A stretch of 64,000 nt of DNA from Pseudomonadota bacterium (GCA_023435725.1 JAEYRD010000220.1:10988-74987), one strand, 5' to 3'; shown: positions 34,329 to 43,199, numbered from the stretch's first letter. Program-made: numbers and translations. The notes: generated by a model from the sequence alone, not told the origin.

Positions 34329-34742
34329 CTATTCTCCCTTGCTGGCGCGGTCGCCATATTGCTCGTCGGTTACCTTTTCCAACCACGCGACCGGGCTGCC
34401 ATTGAGCGCCTCCTGAATGGCAATATGGCTCATGGCCGTCTTCGCAGACGCGCCATGCCAGTGCTTCTCGCCCGGCTCGAACGACACCACGTCGCCCGGA
34501 CGGATTTCCTCGATCGGCCCGCCCCAACGCTGCACACGGCCAAGGCCGGACGTCACGATGAGCGTTTGGCCAAGCGGATGCGTGTGCCACGCCGTACGCG
34601 CGCCGGGCTCGAAGGTGACGTGATTGCCGGCTACGCGAGAGGGATCGACGGCCTGAAACAAGGGATCGATACGGACCGAGCCGGTAAAATACTCCCCCGG
34701 AGCCCGGGCTGAAGGCTGGGAGCCTGCTTGCCTGATTTGCAT
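34329..34742 (-). CDS. Cupin domain protein
   Basis: A 137-residue single-domain cupin. Motif 1 is ARTAWHTHPLGQTLIVTSG (two metal-ligand His), motif 2 is RPGDVVSFEPGEKHWHGA (His ligand). Such proteins are small metal-dependent oxygenases, isomerases or binding proteins; close relatives are found with carboxymuconolactone decarboxylase-like and dehydrogenase genes. GGAGGT six bases before the ATG at 34742 decides the start. It ends two bases before the ADH start. Confidence 0.85.
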   Translation of the reverse strand: MQIRQAGSQPSARAPGEYFTGSVRIDPLFQAVDPSRVAGNHVTFEPGARTAWHTHPLGQTLIVTSGLGRVQRWGGPIEEIRPGDVVSFEPGEKHWHGASAKTAMSHIAIQEALNGSPVAWLEKVTDEQYGDRASKGE

Positions 34743-34825
34743 GTGGTACCTCCTTGATGCAGTCATTCCAGCTTGTGCCAATGATCGAGGCGCGCGCTCG
34801 TTTCAAACTCTGTGGGCGTCACCGA

Positions 34826-36061
34826 TCACAATGTCGGTGTCGCCGGCACGCAAGCAGCGCACTTCGAACTGGCCTTTGCATTGCGGCGAAGGGCTCCGAT
34901 CAGAATGACGATCGATGAGAGTGCGAGGATGGCAGCGCTGAACAGAAAAGTGCTTCGATAGCCGCTGTAGTCAAAGAGAACACCGCCACCTGCCGCTCCT
35001 GCGGTGATGGCGAGTTGAACCACCGCCACCATCAGCCCCCCGCCTGCTTCCGCAGCATCGGGCAAAGCCTTGCTGACCCACGTCCACCAACCCACAGGCG
35101 CCGCAGTGCCGATGAAACCCCACAGGAACATCAGCGCAGCCGTTGCGCCAAGTGAGCAGCCGAACACCGTCAGTGCTGCGGCCATCAGGGCCATCGCGAA
35201 CGGCATGACGACGAGGGACGCGTAAAGACGTTCGCGAATGACGAATCCAATAAGTGACGTGCCAATGAGACCCGCAACGCCCATGATGAGCAGGAGCGCC
35301 GAGATGGTCGTGACATCGACGCGCGTCTCCGTTTCGAGGAACGGCCGCAGATACGTAAAGAGTGCAAACTGACCGAGGAAGAACAGGGCTGCCGCGAGCA
35401 TGCCGTAAGGCACTTCCTGGCGGCACAGGACCTTGAAAGCAGCTGCGGCGCTCGCCCGCTCATGACTTGGCATCCTGGGCAGCGTGAGGAATTGCCAGAC
35501 AAGTGTCAGCGCTGCGACGGGAACGACGCAAAAGAACGCGCCGCGCCAGCCGATATATTGACCGAGAAAGCTGCCGAGCGGCGCGGCAATCGTGGTGGCA
35601 AGCGCATTGCCGCCGTTCAGAACCGCCAGAGCGCGCGGCACAACGGTGATCGGAACCAGGCGGATCATCGTCGCGGCTGACATCGACCAGAAGCCGCCTA
35701 TCGTGATTCCGACAAGCGCCCGTCCCGCGATGAGTACCGGATAATTGGGAGCGACGGCCACGACGAATCCGGACACCAGCATCAGTCCGGTCAGCCATAG
35801 CAGCAGCGAGCGGCGATCGAAACCGGAAGTCACCGCTGAAATGAACAGGCTTGTCAGAACGGCGAACAGCCCCGAAACGGAAATGGCCTGTCCTGCCTGC
35901 CCTTCCGTCAGGTGAAGCCCGCTGGCAATCGGCGTGAGCAGGCTGACAGGCATGAACTCGGATGCGACGAGCGTCGAGGCACAAAGAGACAGCGCAAAAA
36001 CGGCGCTCCAAGCGGCCGCTGGCTGCGTTGTTTTCTGATCGGTCGTGACGTCCATCCGCAT
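34826..36061 (-). CDS. MFS transporter, drug-efflux type (DHA1)
   Basis: A 411-residue major facilitator with about twelve membrane helices. The N-terminal SEFMPVSLLTPIASGLHLTEGQAG and RALVGITIGGFWSMSAATM match the AraJ/YdhP-like DHA1 group of sugar or drug exporters; the A-loop between helices 2 and 3 has SGFDRRSLLLW. The start could be the ATG six bases further in (36055). First gene of the leftward operon, divergent from LysR, and probably regulated by it. Confidence 0.87.
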   Translation of the reverse strand: MRMDVTTDQKTTQPAAAWSAVFALSLCASTLVASEFMPVSLLTPIASGLHLTEGQAGQAISVSGLFAVLTSLFISAVTSGFDRRSLLLWLTGLMLVSGFVVAVAPNYPVLIAGRALVGITIGGFWSMSAATMIRLVPITVVPRALAVLNGGNALATTIAAPLGSFLGQYIGWRGAFFCVVPVAALTLVWQFLTLPRMPSHERASAAAAFKVLCRQEVPYGMLAAALFFLGQFALFTYLRPFLETETRVDVTTISALLLIMGVAGLIGTSLIGFVIRERLYASLVVMPFAMALMAAALTVFGCSLGATAALMFLWGFIGTAAPVGWWTWVSKALPDAAEAGGGLMVAVVQLAITAGAAGGGVLFDYSGYRSTFLFSAAILALSSIVILIGALRRNAKASSKCAACVPATPTL

Positions 36062-36180
36062 CCCTATGTCGAGAAGCGCCCAAGCCGGCGCTGTTCACGG
36101 CGACACATAGAGCCTTACTTAGAGTGTTGGGCGGCATTCGATTAGCCGATATAATTTGCTTGCATTAATCGATATGGGCC
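36062..36180. promoter_or_regulatory. Divergent MFS-LysR control region
   Basis: The AT-rich segment from about 36140 to 36180 holds GCCGATAT and ATATGGGC as an imperfect inverted repeat around ATTTGCTTGCATTAAT, fitting a LysR-type binding site that overlaps the regulator's own start. No experimental support. Confidence 0.4.
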
Positions 36181-37104
36181 ATGAATAATGAGAGCATGGC
36201 GAACCAGGATTTCAACGACCTGCTGGCTTTCATGGCCGTCGCCCGCGAGCGCAGCTTCACCAGGGCCGCAGCGAAATTGGGCGTTGTGCAATCAACGCTC
36301 AGCCATACGATCAAGCGTCTCGAATCGCAGATGGGCCTGCGGCTTCTTACGCGCACGACCCGAAGCGTCGGCCTGACCGAGGCGGGTGAGCGGCTTCAGC
36401 GATCAGTTGCACCTCGCGTCGAAGAGATCGAGCGCGATATCGCGGAGCTGATGGCCCTGCGCGACAAGCCATCGGGCACCATCCGCATTACGCTCTCGGA
36501 CCATGCCCTGGAAAAAACCGTCTGGCCCAAGCTGGCGCCGGTTCTGAAAAAGTATCCCGACATCAAGGTCGAGTTCAGCCTCGACACGGCTTTCCGCAAC
36601 ATCGTCGAAGACGGCTTCGATGCAGGCATCCGCCTCGGTGAGAGCGTCGAGAAAGACATGGTCGCGGTGCGCGTAGGCCCGGATTGGCGGCTCGTCGCGG
36701 TCGCCTCGCCCGAATATCTGAAACAGCATCCCAAGCCGAAACACCCGCAAGATCTCGTAAAGCACGTCTGCATCAAACGGCGTGAGGCGGCCGGCGGCCA
36801 TTATGTGTGGGAATTCGCCAAGAACGGTCCGGACCTGCGGGTGCGCGTCGAGGGACAGGTGACCTTCAATGACTCTCGCGCGATGATCGACGCCGCCGTA
36901 AGAGGGTTCGGCATCGCCTATGTCCCTGAAGACATGGTGACACGGCACGTCCGGTCCGGGGAGCTCGTCATCGTGCTCGACGACTGGTCGCCGAAGTTCG
37001 ATGGCTACTATATCTACTATCCAACCTCGCGGCAGAACTCGGCTGCCTTCAAGGTCATTGTCGATGCGCTGCGGTATCACGAAGAACGCAGAAAACGCGG
37101 CTAG
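36181..37104 (+). CDS. LysR family transcriptional regulator
   Basis: A 307-residue LysR protein. The N-terminal winged helix-turn-helix reads FMAVARERSFTRAAAKLGVVQSTLSHTIKRLE (quoted in part: SFTRAAAKLGVVQSTLSHTI). The effector domain (about 95-300) has the two-lobed periplasmic-binding fold with GTIRITLSDHALE and DDWSPKFDGYYIYYP. It is divergent from the MFS-cupin-ADH operon, the usual target arrangement. An internal Met at residue 6 is an alternative start. Confidence 0.93.
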   Translation: MNNESMANQDFNDLLAFMAVARERSFTRAAAKLGVVQSTLSHTIKRLESQMGLRLLTRTTRSVGLTEAGERLQRSVAPRVEEIERDIAELMALRDKPSGTIRITLSDHALEKTVWPKLAPVLKKYPDIKVEFSLDTAFRNIVEDGFDAGIRLGESVEKDMVAVRVGPDWRLVAVASPEYLKQHPKPKHPQDLVKHVCIKRREAAGGHYVWEFAKNGPDLRVRVEGQVTFNDSRAMIDAAVRGFGIAYVPEDMVTRHVRSGELVIVLDDWSPKFDGYYIYYPTSRQNSAAFKVIVDALRYHEERRKRG

Positions 37105-37231
37105 CTCCTCATGAAATCCGACCAAGCCTCGGTCGGTCTCGTTCACGCCCTCTTCGTGGTCGTCCGGGGTCGGCAGCTGACACTGCTAAGCGAGGTCGCT
37201 GCCTGTTCTCGTATCTTTGCGCGTCCGGCGG

Positions 37232-38464
37232 TCAGATCAGCGCCGTCACGACGCCGGCAGCGGCGCTGAAGGCCACGACGACGAGCGGCGGAGCGCGCCA
37301 GACGACCAACAGGACGAAACCGACCAGTGCGATGCCAAAGTCCCGTGGCGAATGCACGGTCGTGGTCCAGACCGGGTCGTACAATGCAGCACCGAGCACG
37401 CCGACAACCGCGGCATTGACGCCGCGCATCATGGCTTGCGCGCCAGCGCGCTTCCGGAAGGCATCCCAGAACGGCAGGGCGCCAAGCAGAACCAGTATGC
37501 CAGGCAGGAAAATGCCGACAAGGCCGAGCGCCGCCCCGACGAGCCCGTGCGGCTCCGGCGAGACCACCGCGCCGAGATAGGCGGCGAAGGTGAAGAGCGG
37601 CCCCGGAACGGCCTGCGCAGCGCCATAACCCGCGAGGAACATATCGTCGCTCAACCAGCCCGGCGCGACGAAGGCTTCACGGAGCAGCGGGAGCACGACA
37701 TGACCGCCGCCGAAGACGAGCGCGCCGGAGCGGTAGAAGGCATCGAACAGCGCGATGCCCGTAGACCCCGTCAGGCTGCGCAACGCGGGAAGTCCGGCCA
37801 GCAGGATGAAGAACGTCCCGAGGGTGATCAGGCCGACGGTTCGCGACACGGGAAGCTCGACGTGCCCGGACGGCGTCGGCACATCGCCGCGGCACAGCCA
37901 GAGACCTGCGAGCCCGCCGAGAACGATCGCTCCGATCTGGGCAATCGACGCCGCGCTGAAGAGGATGATCAGCGCTGCTACGACCGCGATCGACGCACGC
38001 TCGCGGTCGGGACAGAGGTTGCGCGCCATGCCCCAGACCGCCTGCGCCACGATGGCCACCGCCGTCAGCTTCAGTCCATGCAGGAGGCCGGCGCCGAGCG
38101 GCCCGCTCAGCGCGCCGGCGCCGTAGGCGAAGAGAACGAGGATCGCAGCCGAAGGCAGCGTGAACCCGGTCCAGGCGGCGAGTGCGCCGAGATAGCCTGC
38201 CCGCATCAGGCCGATCGAGAAGCCGACCTGGCTGCTGGCGGGGCCCGGCAGGAATTGGCACAGCCCGACCAGATCGGCATAGGCATGCTCGTCGATCCAT
38301 TTCCGCCGCACGACGAATTCGTCGCGGAAATAGCCGATGTGGGCGATCGGACCGCCGAAACAGGTCAGACCGAGTCTCAGAAAAACCCGCAGCACCTCCA
38401 GCGGCGAGCCGGTCGGGGACTTTGGGGCGACGGAGATGACGCTCGATGAAATCGGGTTGCTCAC
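37232..38464 (-). CDS. chrA: Chromate transporter ChrA
   Basis: A 410-residue membrane protein with two homologous CHR domains. The first has LRLGLTCFGGPIAHIGYFRDEFV and LCQFLPGPASSQ; the second repeats the plan with SGALVFGGGHVVLPLLREAFV and AAQAVPGPLFTFAAYLG. ChrA exports chromate from the cytoplasm. A PadR regulator gene lies directly upstream on the same strand, an arrangement known for chrA in several bacteria. A palindrome before the start is shared with the padR promoter. Confidence 0.93.
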   Translation of the reverse strand: MSNPISSSVISVAPKSPTGSPLEVLRVFLRLGLTCFGGPIAHIGYFRDEFVVRRKWIDEHAYADLVGLCQFLPGPASSQVGFSIGLMRAGYLGALAAWTGFTLPSAAILVLFAYGAGALSGPLGAGLLHGLKLTAVAIVAQAVWGMARNLCPDRERASIAVVAALIILFSAASIAQIGAIVLGGLAGLWLCRGDVPTPSGHVELPVSRTVGLITLGTFFILLAGLPALRSLTGSTGIALFDAFYRSGALVFGGGHVVLPLLREAFVAPGWLSDDMFLAGYGAAQAVPGPLFTFAAYLGAVVSPEPHGLVGAALGLVGIFLPGILVLLGALPFWDAFRKRAGAQAMMRGVNAAVVGVLGAALYDPVWTTTVHSPRDFGIALVGFVLLVVWRAPPLVVVAFSAAAGVVTALI

Positions 38465-38488
38465 GGACGTTTGATCCAGGGTATGGGC

Positions 38489-38505
38489 TTATCGGGTTTC
38501 GATAA
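38489..38505. promoter_or_regulatory. Candidate PadR operator before chrA
   Basis: TTATCG-GGTTT-CGATAA, a palindrome 25 bp upstream of the chrA start. The same motif recurs before padR at 38841-38856. Confidence 0.6.
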
Positions 38506-38530
38506 ACGATGACGGTCGGGCGAGCCAGCC

Positions 38531-38833
38531 CTAACTCTTCATTGCTTCCCCAGTAAATTCGAGCAGGCGCGTTTTCGCCAGGGCGAGCCCTTTCCTGCCC
38601 AGCGGCGTCGCACGGTAGAGCGTGCGAGCCGTCCGGCGAGGATGCTCCTTGCGTGACCGCAGATAGCCCTTCCGTTCCATGCCGTGAAGCAGCGGATAGA
38701 GCGTTCCCGGGCTGAGCTTGTAGCCGTGGCGGGCCAGCTCCTCGATCATCCACTGACCGTAGATCTCATGTTCCGCGGCGTGGTGCAGAATGTGCAGCCT
38801 GATGAAGCCGGTGAGCAAGTCCTTGTATTTCAT
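38531..38833 (-). CDS. PadR family transcriptional regulator
   Basis: A 100-residue regulator consisting of a winged helix domain only. Typical PadR features are LHILHHAAEHEIYGQWMIEEL, YKLSPGTLYPLLHGMERKGYL and the basic wing RTARTLYRATPLGRKGL. It lies 66 bp upstream of chrA in the same direction. It probably represses chrA and itself, released by chromate or oxidative stress; the inducer is inferred. Confidence 0.9.
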   Translation of the reverse strand: MKYKDLLTGFIRLHILHHAAEHEIYGQWMIEELARHGYKLSPGTLYPLLHGMERKGYLRSRKEHPRRTARTLYRATPLGRKGLALAKTRLLEFTGEAMKS

Positions 38834-38840
38834 GCCGCCT

Positions 38841-38856
38841 TTATCGGATTTCGTAA
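38841..38856. promoter_or_regulatory. Candidate PadR operator before padR
   Basis: TTATCG-GATTT-CGTAA, matching the chrA-promoter palindrome in 14 to 15 positions and lying just upstream of the padR ATG. Confidence 0.55.
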
Positions 38857-38858
38857 TT

Positions 38859-38883
38859 GGAACGACGATTTGCGCTGGTCGTT
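38859..38883 (+). promoter_or_regulatory. EcfG-type general stress promoter
   Basis: GGAAC (38859-38863), 16 bases, CGTT (38880-38883), facing the small gene at 38950. The exact consensus spacing makes this the second clear EcfG box in the window. Confidence 0.75.
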
Positions 38884-38949
38884 AACGCGCTGTCTTGCCG
38901 GACGCTCCTGTCGACCGGCGGAGCAACATTAGCAGCGAGGAGACTGGAC

Positions 38950-39159
38950 ATGGCAAGTGCGGCAGATCCCGATCCCCGACACCATACGCAGAAGATGCAG
39001 AAGGCGCTCCACGATATCCGGAACCATCTGCGCGAGGACATCCAGAAAGTCGAGGAACCACAGTTGAAGGCGATGTTCGAGACGTCCGCCGAGGTGCTGG
39101 GTGGGCTCGAGAAGGCTTTCAGGGATTACGAACAAAAGAACGAAAAGGCTTGGCGGTAA
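38950..39159 (+). CDS. Small cytoplasmic protein, probably stress-induced
   Basis: A 69-residue charged protein predicted to be mostly helical (QKMQKALHDIRNHLREDIQK and LEKAFRDYEQKNEKAWR), without signal peptide or membrane segment. I do not recognise a family. GAGGAG about seven bases upstream supports the ATG at 38950, and an EcfG promoter lies 67 bp further up. A hemerythrin-like gene follows 74 bp downstream and may share the transcript, so a role in oxidative or general stress is suggested by context only. Confidence 0.72.
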   Translation: MASAADPDPRHHTQKMQKALHDIRNHLREDIQKVEEPQLKAMFETSAEVLGGLEKAFRDYEQKNEKAWR

Positions 39160-39233
39160 GCAAGAGCTTGGCGCTAAGCTAAGCCCTGGCGCTGATCGGC
39201 CTGGCAAGTTGCGCGTTCACGGGAGTGAACATC

Positions 39234-39956
39234 ATGGAAGTCGTGATGCCAAGCAAGCGACGTCTGCTTCTCATCGGAGGGACGCTGGCCGTCGCCGCGC
39301 CGGCCCTCCTCACCAAGTCTGCTTTCGCCGAGAAGAAGGCTGGTGCGAAGACGAAGGGGATGGGAAAGAAGGACGAGGAGGTCACGCCGCCGGAGGATTT
39401 GATGCGCGAGCACGGCGTGCTCGACCGCGTGCTGCTGCTCTACGAGGCCGGGATCCGTAAGTTCTCGTCCAACGAGGATTTCGATCCTGCACTGATCACG
39501 CAGTCGGCCGAGATCATCCGCGACTTCATCAACAACTATCACGAGAAATCGGAGGAGGAGCACGTCTTCCCGCGCTTCAAGAAGGCCGGCAAGATGACCG
39601 ACCTGGTGGATACCCTGCTGCGGCAGCACGAAGCGGGCCGGAAGGTCACAGCGACGATCCTGAAACTCGCGCCTTCCGGCCGGAGCAGTGTAGACGACCG
39701 CAAGCAGCTCATCGGCGCGATGCAATCCTTCATCACGATGTACCGGCCGCACGCGGCCCGGGAGGACACCGACCTCTTTCCGAAGCTGAAGGACGTCGTC
39801 TCGTCGAGCGAATACGACGCGATGGCCGAAGACTTCGAGAAAAAGGAGCACGAGCTGTTCGGAGAGGACGGTTTCGAGAAGATGGCGGCCCGCGTCGCCC
39901 AACTGGAGCAGCGGATGGGCATTTTCGACCTCAACCAATTCACGCCGCACTCTTAG
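39234..39956 (+). CDS. Exported hemerythrin-domain protein
   Basis: A 240-residue protein with an N-terminal KRRLLLIGGTLAVAAPAL signal of twin-arginine-like type, cleavage near AFA. The hemerythrin-like four-helix domain supplies di-iron ligands in LMREHGVLDRVLLLYE (His, Glu), NNYHEKSEEEHVFPRF (H-x3-E-x-x-x-H pattern), LLRQHEAGR and YRPHAAREDTDLFPKL. Such proteins bind oxygen, NO or iron. GGGAG lies eight bases before the ATG at 39234; 39246 is an alternative. Confidence 0.88.
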   Translation: MEVVMPSKRRLLLIGGTLAVAAPALLTKSAFAEKKAGAKTKGMGKKDEEVTPPEDLMREHGVLDRVLLLYEAGIRKFSSNEDFDPALITQSAEIIRDFINNYHEKSEEEHVFPRFKKAGKMTDLVDTLLRQHEAGRKVTATILKLAPSGRSSVDDRKQLIGAMQSFITMYRPHAAREDTDLFPKLKDVVSSSEYDAMAEDFEKKEHELFGEDGFEKMAARVAQLEQRMGIFDLNQFTPHS

Positions 39957-40232
39957 AACGGACACCTCGCTCCGGGACCCAAGGTGTCATCGGCAGAGGC
40001 CGACGCGATCCCCTGCTTTCGGGCCGCGAGTGGAAGTCGGCCATCTCCCCGAATAGTATCCTCAAACTCTGGACTGAAGTGGCAAACTACTCCCGGTGGC
40101 TTCCCGCCATCGTGACCTTTCGCCCCATATAAACGTCCGGAACCTTCGCAATAGGAAGGGCGGCCAAACTCCCAGCGTCTTAGCCAAGGCTTTATCGGAC
40201 CTGAAGCGCGACTCCGTGTGAAGCGAGGGACC

Positions 40233-40433
40233 ATGACACGCATATTCAAATCGCTCTTTTTCGTGTGTGGCCTGACCGGCCTGCTTCTGAACCTGGTTTT
40301 CATCATCGTGGCCTTCACGCGCGACGTACCGATCGAGACCTCGGCAGTCGAGGCAGCGCTTGAGCTGCTCTGGGTCGGCGGCGTCACGTTCTTTGGATTG
40401 GGCGCCCTGATCCTTGGCGCCGAGCACGACTAG
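40233..40433 (+). CDS. Small inner-membrane protein
   Basis: A 66-residue protein with two membrane helices (IFKSLFFVCGLTGLLLNLVFII and ALELLWVGGVTFFGLGALIL) and a short loop. GCGAGG precedes the ATG at 40233. No family recognised. It ends 15 bp before the stop of the convergent RlpA-like gene. A true gene is likely from the start signal and clean hydrophobic pattern, but the role is unknown. Confidence 0.65.
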   Translation: MTRIFKSLFFVCGLTGLLLNLVFIIVAFTRDVPIETSAVEAALELLWVGGVTFFGLGALILGAEHD

Positions 40434-40448
40434 AAAAGGAGGGACTGT

Positions 40449-40940
40449 TCAGCCCACCGGTCCCGGCGTCCAGTTGTCTCCTGAAAGCGGGATAACTCTT
40501 ACGTCGGCAATGACTCCGATCTCGAGGCTTGGATCGAAATGGCGCATCGTCCGTTCGTTCAGGTCGATGATGCGGCCAGGCCTTAGTGGCCCCACATCAT
40601 TTATCTTGACGATGACCTTCTTGCCTACGGCCTCGACCAGGGCAAATTTCGGCTTCGCACCAAACTGGACCCCACCAAATTTCCGACGCAAGCTCGTCTT
40701 GATCGCAGCCGCCCAGACAGAGGGATCATAACGCTCGCCGGAAGCTGTGTTCGGACCGCCCTCCTCCTTGCCGGGCTTGAACGGATTGTACATGGACGCG
40801 GCGCCGACGATCGCATCCCCAGAGGCGGCATCGATGACGGCGTTTGAGGGAACTCTACGCGTTTCACTTCGAGCAACGGTAACAGAAACGGCAAGCGCAA
40901 GCAGGGCGCCGCAAATTGCGGCGCTCGAGCGGAACAGCAT
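40449..40940 (-). CDS. RlpA-like double-psi beta-barrel protein
   Basis: A 163-residue exported protein with a signal peptide (SSAAICGALLALAVSVTVARS). The RlpA double-psi barrel is visible: GAASMYNPFKPG, TASGERYDPSVWAAAI, VIVKINDVGPLRPGRIIDLN and the final block ERTMRHFDPSL. Members bind or cleave peptidoglycan glycan strands at the septum, but the SPOR domain found in many RlpA proteins is absent. AGGAG precedes two adjacent ATG codons; I use the second (40940) for spacing. Confidence 0.85.
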   Translation of the reverse strand: MLFRSSAAICGALLALAVSVTVARSETRRVPSNAVIDAASGDAIVGAASMYNPFKPGKEEGGPNTASGERYDPSVWAAAIKTSLRRKFGGVQFGAKPKFALVEAVGKKVIVKINDVGPLRPGRIIDLNERTMRHFDPSLEIGVIADVRVIPLSGDNWTPGPVG

Positions 40941-41289
40941 CATAACTCCTGTGATTTTTTCGATCGTCCGGTTCCCGATCCCGCGACTAGGCGCAAGCGA
41001 ACGCGAAGCGTTCATGAAGTTGCGCCGATCTCTTGCGGGTTCGAGCCACCCCTGGCTACGGAACCGTTGTGCGAACCAGAGCGGTCCTCACGCAGTGTTT
41101 TAAGTTCTCACCGACTAAGACAGAGATTGCGTCAACAGAATGACTTGATGGAACCGGTGTGAGTAGCGCGTGCGACGTGGCCAGGGAGCAAAAAGCAGCA
41201 ACCAGCCTAACGATCCTGTTACGTCCGGATTCCCGCAGCCAGCCGACATGGCAGCGGCGTTGCGTTGTTCAGCGCATGACCACGCGCGG
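40941..41289. other. Intergenic region
   Basis: About 350 bp with no supported gene; the left part is the upstream region of the RlpA-like gene, the right part leads into a decayed gene. Confidence 0.45.
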
Positions 41290-41490
41290 TCATTCGATCA
41301 ATTCATCCGCAGCGATGAAGAGCGACCACAAGCCCGAGTGTCTCTGCGGTCTCGGCGTTGACGACGAGTTCGAATTTCGTTGGCCGCAAAACCGGAAGAT
41401 CATCCGGCCTGGCGCCGCGCAACATCTTGCCAGCATAGAAGCGGAGTTGACGATAGGCATCAGAGAGAGCGGCGCCGCAGCTCTTCAGCC
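41290..41490 (-). pseudogene. ABC transporter substrate-binding protein, C-terminal remnant
   Basis: The leftward reading SDAYRQLRFYAGKMLRGARP, DDLPVLRPTKFELVVN and AETAETLGL matches the C-terminus of the TrpX/ABC_sub_bind family, whose usual end is LLARADEVIE. Here the frame is lost after LGLVVA, and LFIAADELIE followed by a stop at 41290-41292 is found in a shifted frame. About 60 residues of a protein of more than 300 remain, so this is a gene fragment. Confidence 0.75.
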
Positions 41491-41581
41491 CACCATCGGC
41501 GGGGCACTCTCTGTTCAACCATGCTGAACGCGAAGCGCGCGCGACGGAGCAGCAACTCGGCGACAAAGCTGCAATGTGAAC

Positions 41582-42754
41582 TCAAGACGTGCCTTGTGCC
41601 GCAAGGCCATCGCCTTCGCGTGCCTTTTCCATCTGTCCCGTCGGCCGGTAAGCCGAGATCAGACCCATGTAAGCCTGAAAGTCCGCGCCGGTCGTATTCA
41701 ACGAGCGGCTACATTGTTCGACGGCCTGCTCATATTGACGGAGGTGCAGATGTGCCACGCAGAGAAGCCGCGCCGTGATGTTCCCCTGCAAGGCGGCCAG
41801 ATTTGCTGGCTCGCCGTCGAACCGATCTGACCAGACGTCGTTGGCAGTCAGAAGATCGGTCAGCGACACGTTGATCCGCACCAGGTTTCCGTTGCGCCTC
41901 ACCGCGCCGTGTACGGCCCAACGGATGCCGAGATCCGTCCCGAGTTGCTTTAGATCGACCGACTTATTCCTGTAGGTAAAGGCGGTCTCGCGCCCAACAA
42001 CGAAAATGGCTGGCGTGCGCGCAAGACCGGTCGTCAAATCAGTCGTGACGGCGTCGGCAAAGTGATCCTGCTCCGGATCGTTGCTGAGGTTGGCGAACGG
42101 CAACACGACCAGAGAGAGACGAGACACGATCTCGGGCCTGACAGTCGGTTGTCCCTGAATCCTTTGAGCCTCCCGAACGACGTCGGCGCGAATTGTCTTC
42201 CAGACATTCCAATAGCCGATAAGGCCACCGCCAATCGCGCCGATCGTGGCAACCCACGCCAGCACCCCGCCGACGAGCTTCATGCGGCCTCTGAGGTGAC
42301 CCAGCCAGTCATGAGATCTCCAATTGCCAGCGACTTCTTCAGCTGGATCTGGGACGACCAAAAGCGCCGCCTCCCCGGCCTCGCATGCAAGCTTCGACGG
42401 TTCTGCGAGGGCGGCCGGGACCAGCGCGGCACCCGGGCGCCGATCCTCATCGTGCACGGCGGCGATGAAACGAAAGCCTCTTCGTGGAAATGTCTTGATG
42501 AGACGCTGCTGATCGCCGGAGTCGCCGATCGCGCGACGGACCGCGTTCAGCCGAGTCGTCAGCGCCGCATCGGATACGATCCGGCCGTTCCAAATCGCGT
42601 TGACGAGATCGTCCTTGCTGACGACGCGATCCCTGCTGCGGATCAGATATTCAAGCAGATCGAGGACCTGTGGCGTCGTCGGCACAACATCCGGCCCGCG
42701 CCGCAATTCGCGCCGGTCGGTGTCCAACGCACAGTCATCGAAGAAATAGCGCAT
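41582..42754 (-). CDS. Winged-helix (CadC-type) regulator, probably truncated
   Basis: A 390-residue protein. The N-terminal OmpR/PhoB-type winged helix (about 1-105) has DTDRRELRRG, LDLLEYLIRSRDRVVSKDDL and DSGDQQRLIKTFPRRGFRFI. A membrane helix lies near residues 165-185, and then the TolB-like VVLPFANLSNDPEQDHFADA domain. Relatives continue with several TPR repeats to 500-600 residues; here ALQGNITARLL jumps to HLHLRQYEQAVEQCSRSLNT, which suggests an internal deletion of most repeats. It may be non-functional. The ATG at 42754 begins the winged helix properly. Confidence 0.78.
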   Translation of the reverse strand: MRYFFDDCALDTDRRELRRGPDVVPTTPQVLDLLEYLIRSRDRVVSKDDLVNAIWNGRIVSDAALTTRLNAVRRAIGDSGDQQRLIKTFPRRGFRFIAAVHDEDRRPGAALVPAALAEPSKLACEAGEAALLVVPDPAEEVAGNWRSHDWLGHLRGRMKLVGGVLAWVATIGAIGGGLIGYWNVWKTIRADVVREAQRIQGQPTVRPEIVSRLSLVVLPFANLSNDPEQDHFADAVTTDLTTGLARTPAIFVVGRETAFTYRNKSVDLKQLGTDLGIRWAVHGAVRRNGNLVRINVSLTDLLTANDVWSDRFDGEPANLAALQGNITARLLCVAHLHLRQYEQAVEQCSRSLNTTGADFQAYMGLISAYRPTGQMEKAREGDGLAAQGTS

Positions 42755-42915
42755 GGCACCATTCCCCGGGCTAGCCCTCTGTCCCCGGAGAGCGCGGCAG
42801 CGATCGTCCTGCAAGAATAAGCCATCGGTAAGGAAAATGTAAGCCAGTTAACAAGCGCGCCCGGTGACGATGTGGCACCGTTGTGCCGGTGGATCAATCA
42901 GCGGAGCTTACCGCG

Positions 42916-43155
42916 ATGAGCACGACCTACACCACAACCGGATTGCCACGGACCAACGCGCCGGTCAGAACCATCGGATTTTTTGAGAGATTTCAGGTTT
43001 CGTTTCGAGAGTGGCGCGAACGTCGAAAGGTCCACGCGGCCTTGTCCGGCCTCAGTGACTTCGAGCTGCTGGACATCGGCACCACGCGCGGCGAGATCGA
43101 TTATGCCGCCTCGCACCGGGATACCGACCCCCGGGGTATGATGTCCGCCGGATAG
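42916..43155 (+). CDS. DUF1127 family small protein
   Basis: A 79-residue protein with the arginine-rich DUF1127 motif FREWRERRKVHAALSGLSDF followed by ELLDIGTTRGEIDYAAS. Small DUF1127 proteins in alphaproteobacteria act in phosphate/carbon balance or bind RNA, but most are unstudied. The short palindrome GGCAC-CGTT-GTGCC lies about 30 bp upstream of the ATG and could be a regulator site. Confidence 0.82.
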   Translation: MSTTYTTTGLPRTNAPVRTIGFFERFQVSFREWRERRKVHAALSGLSDFELLDIGTTRGEIDYAASHRDTDPRGMMSAG

Positions 43156-43199
43156 GACCAGAAGCAGTCATCCCGCTTCTGGGCCACGATGGAGCGTCA

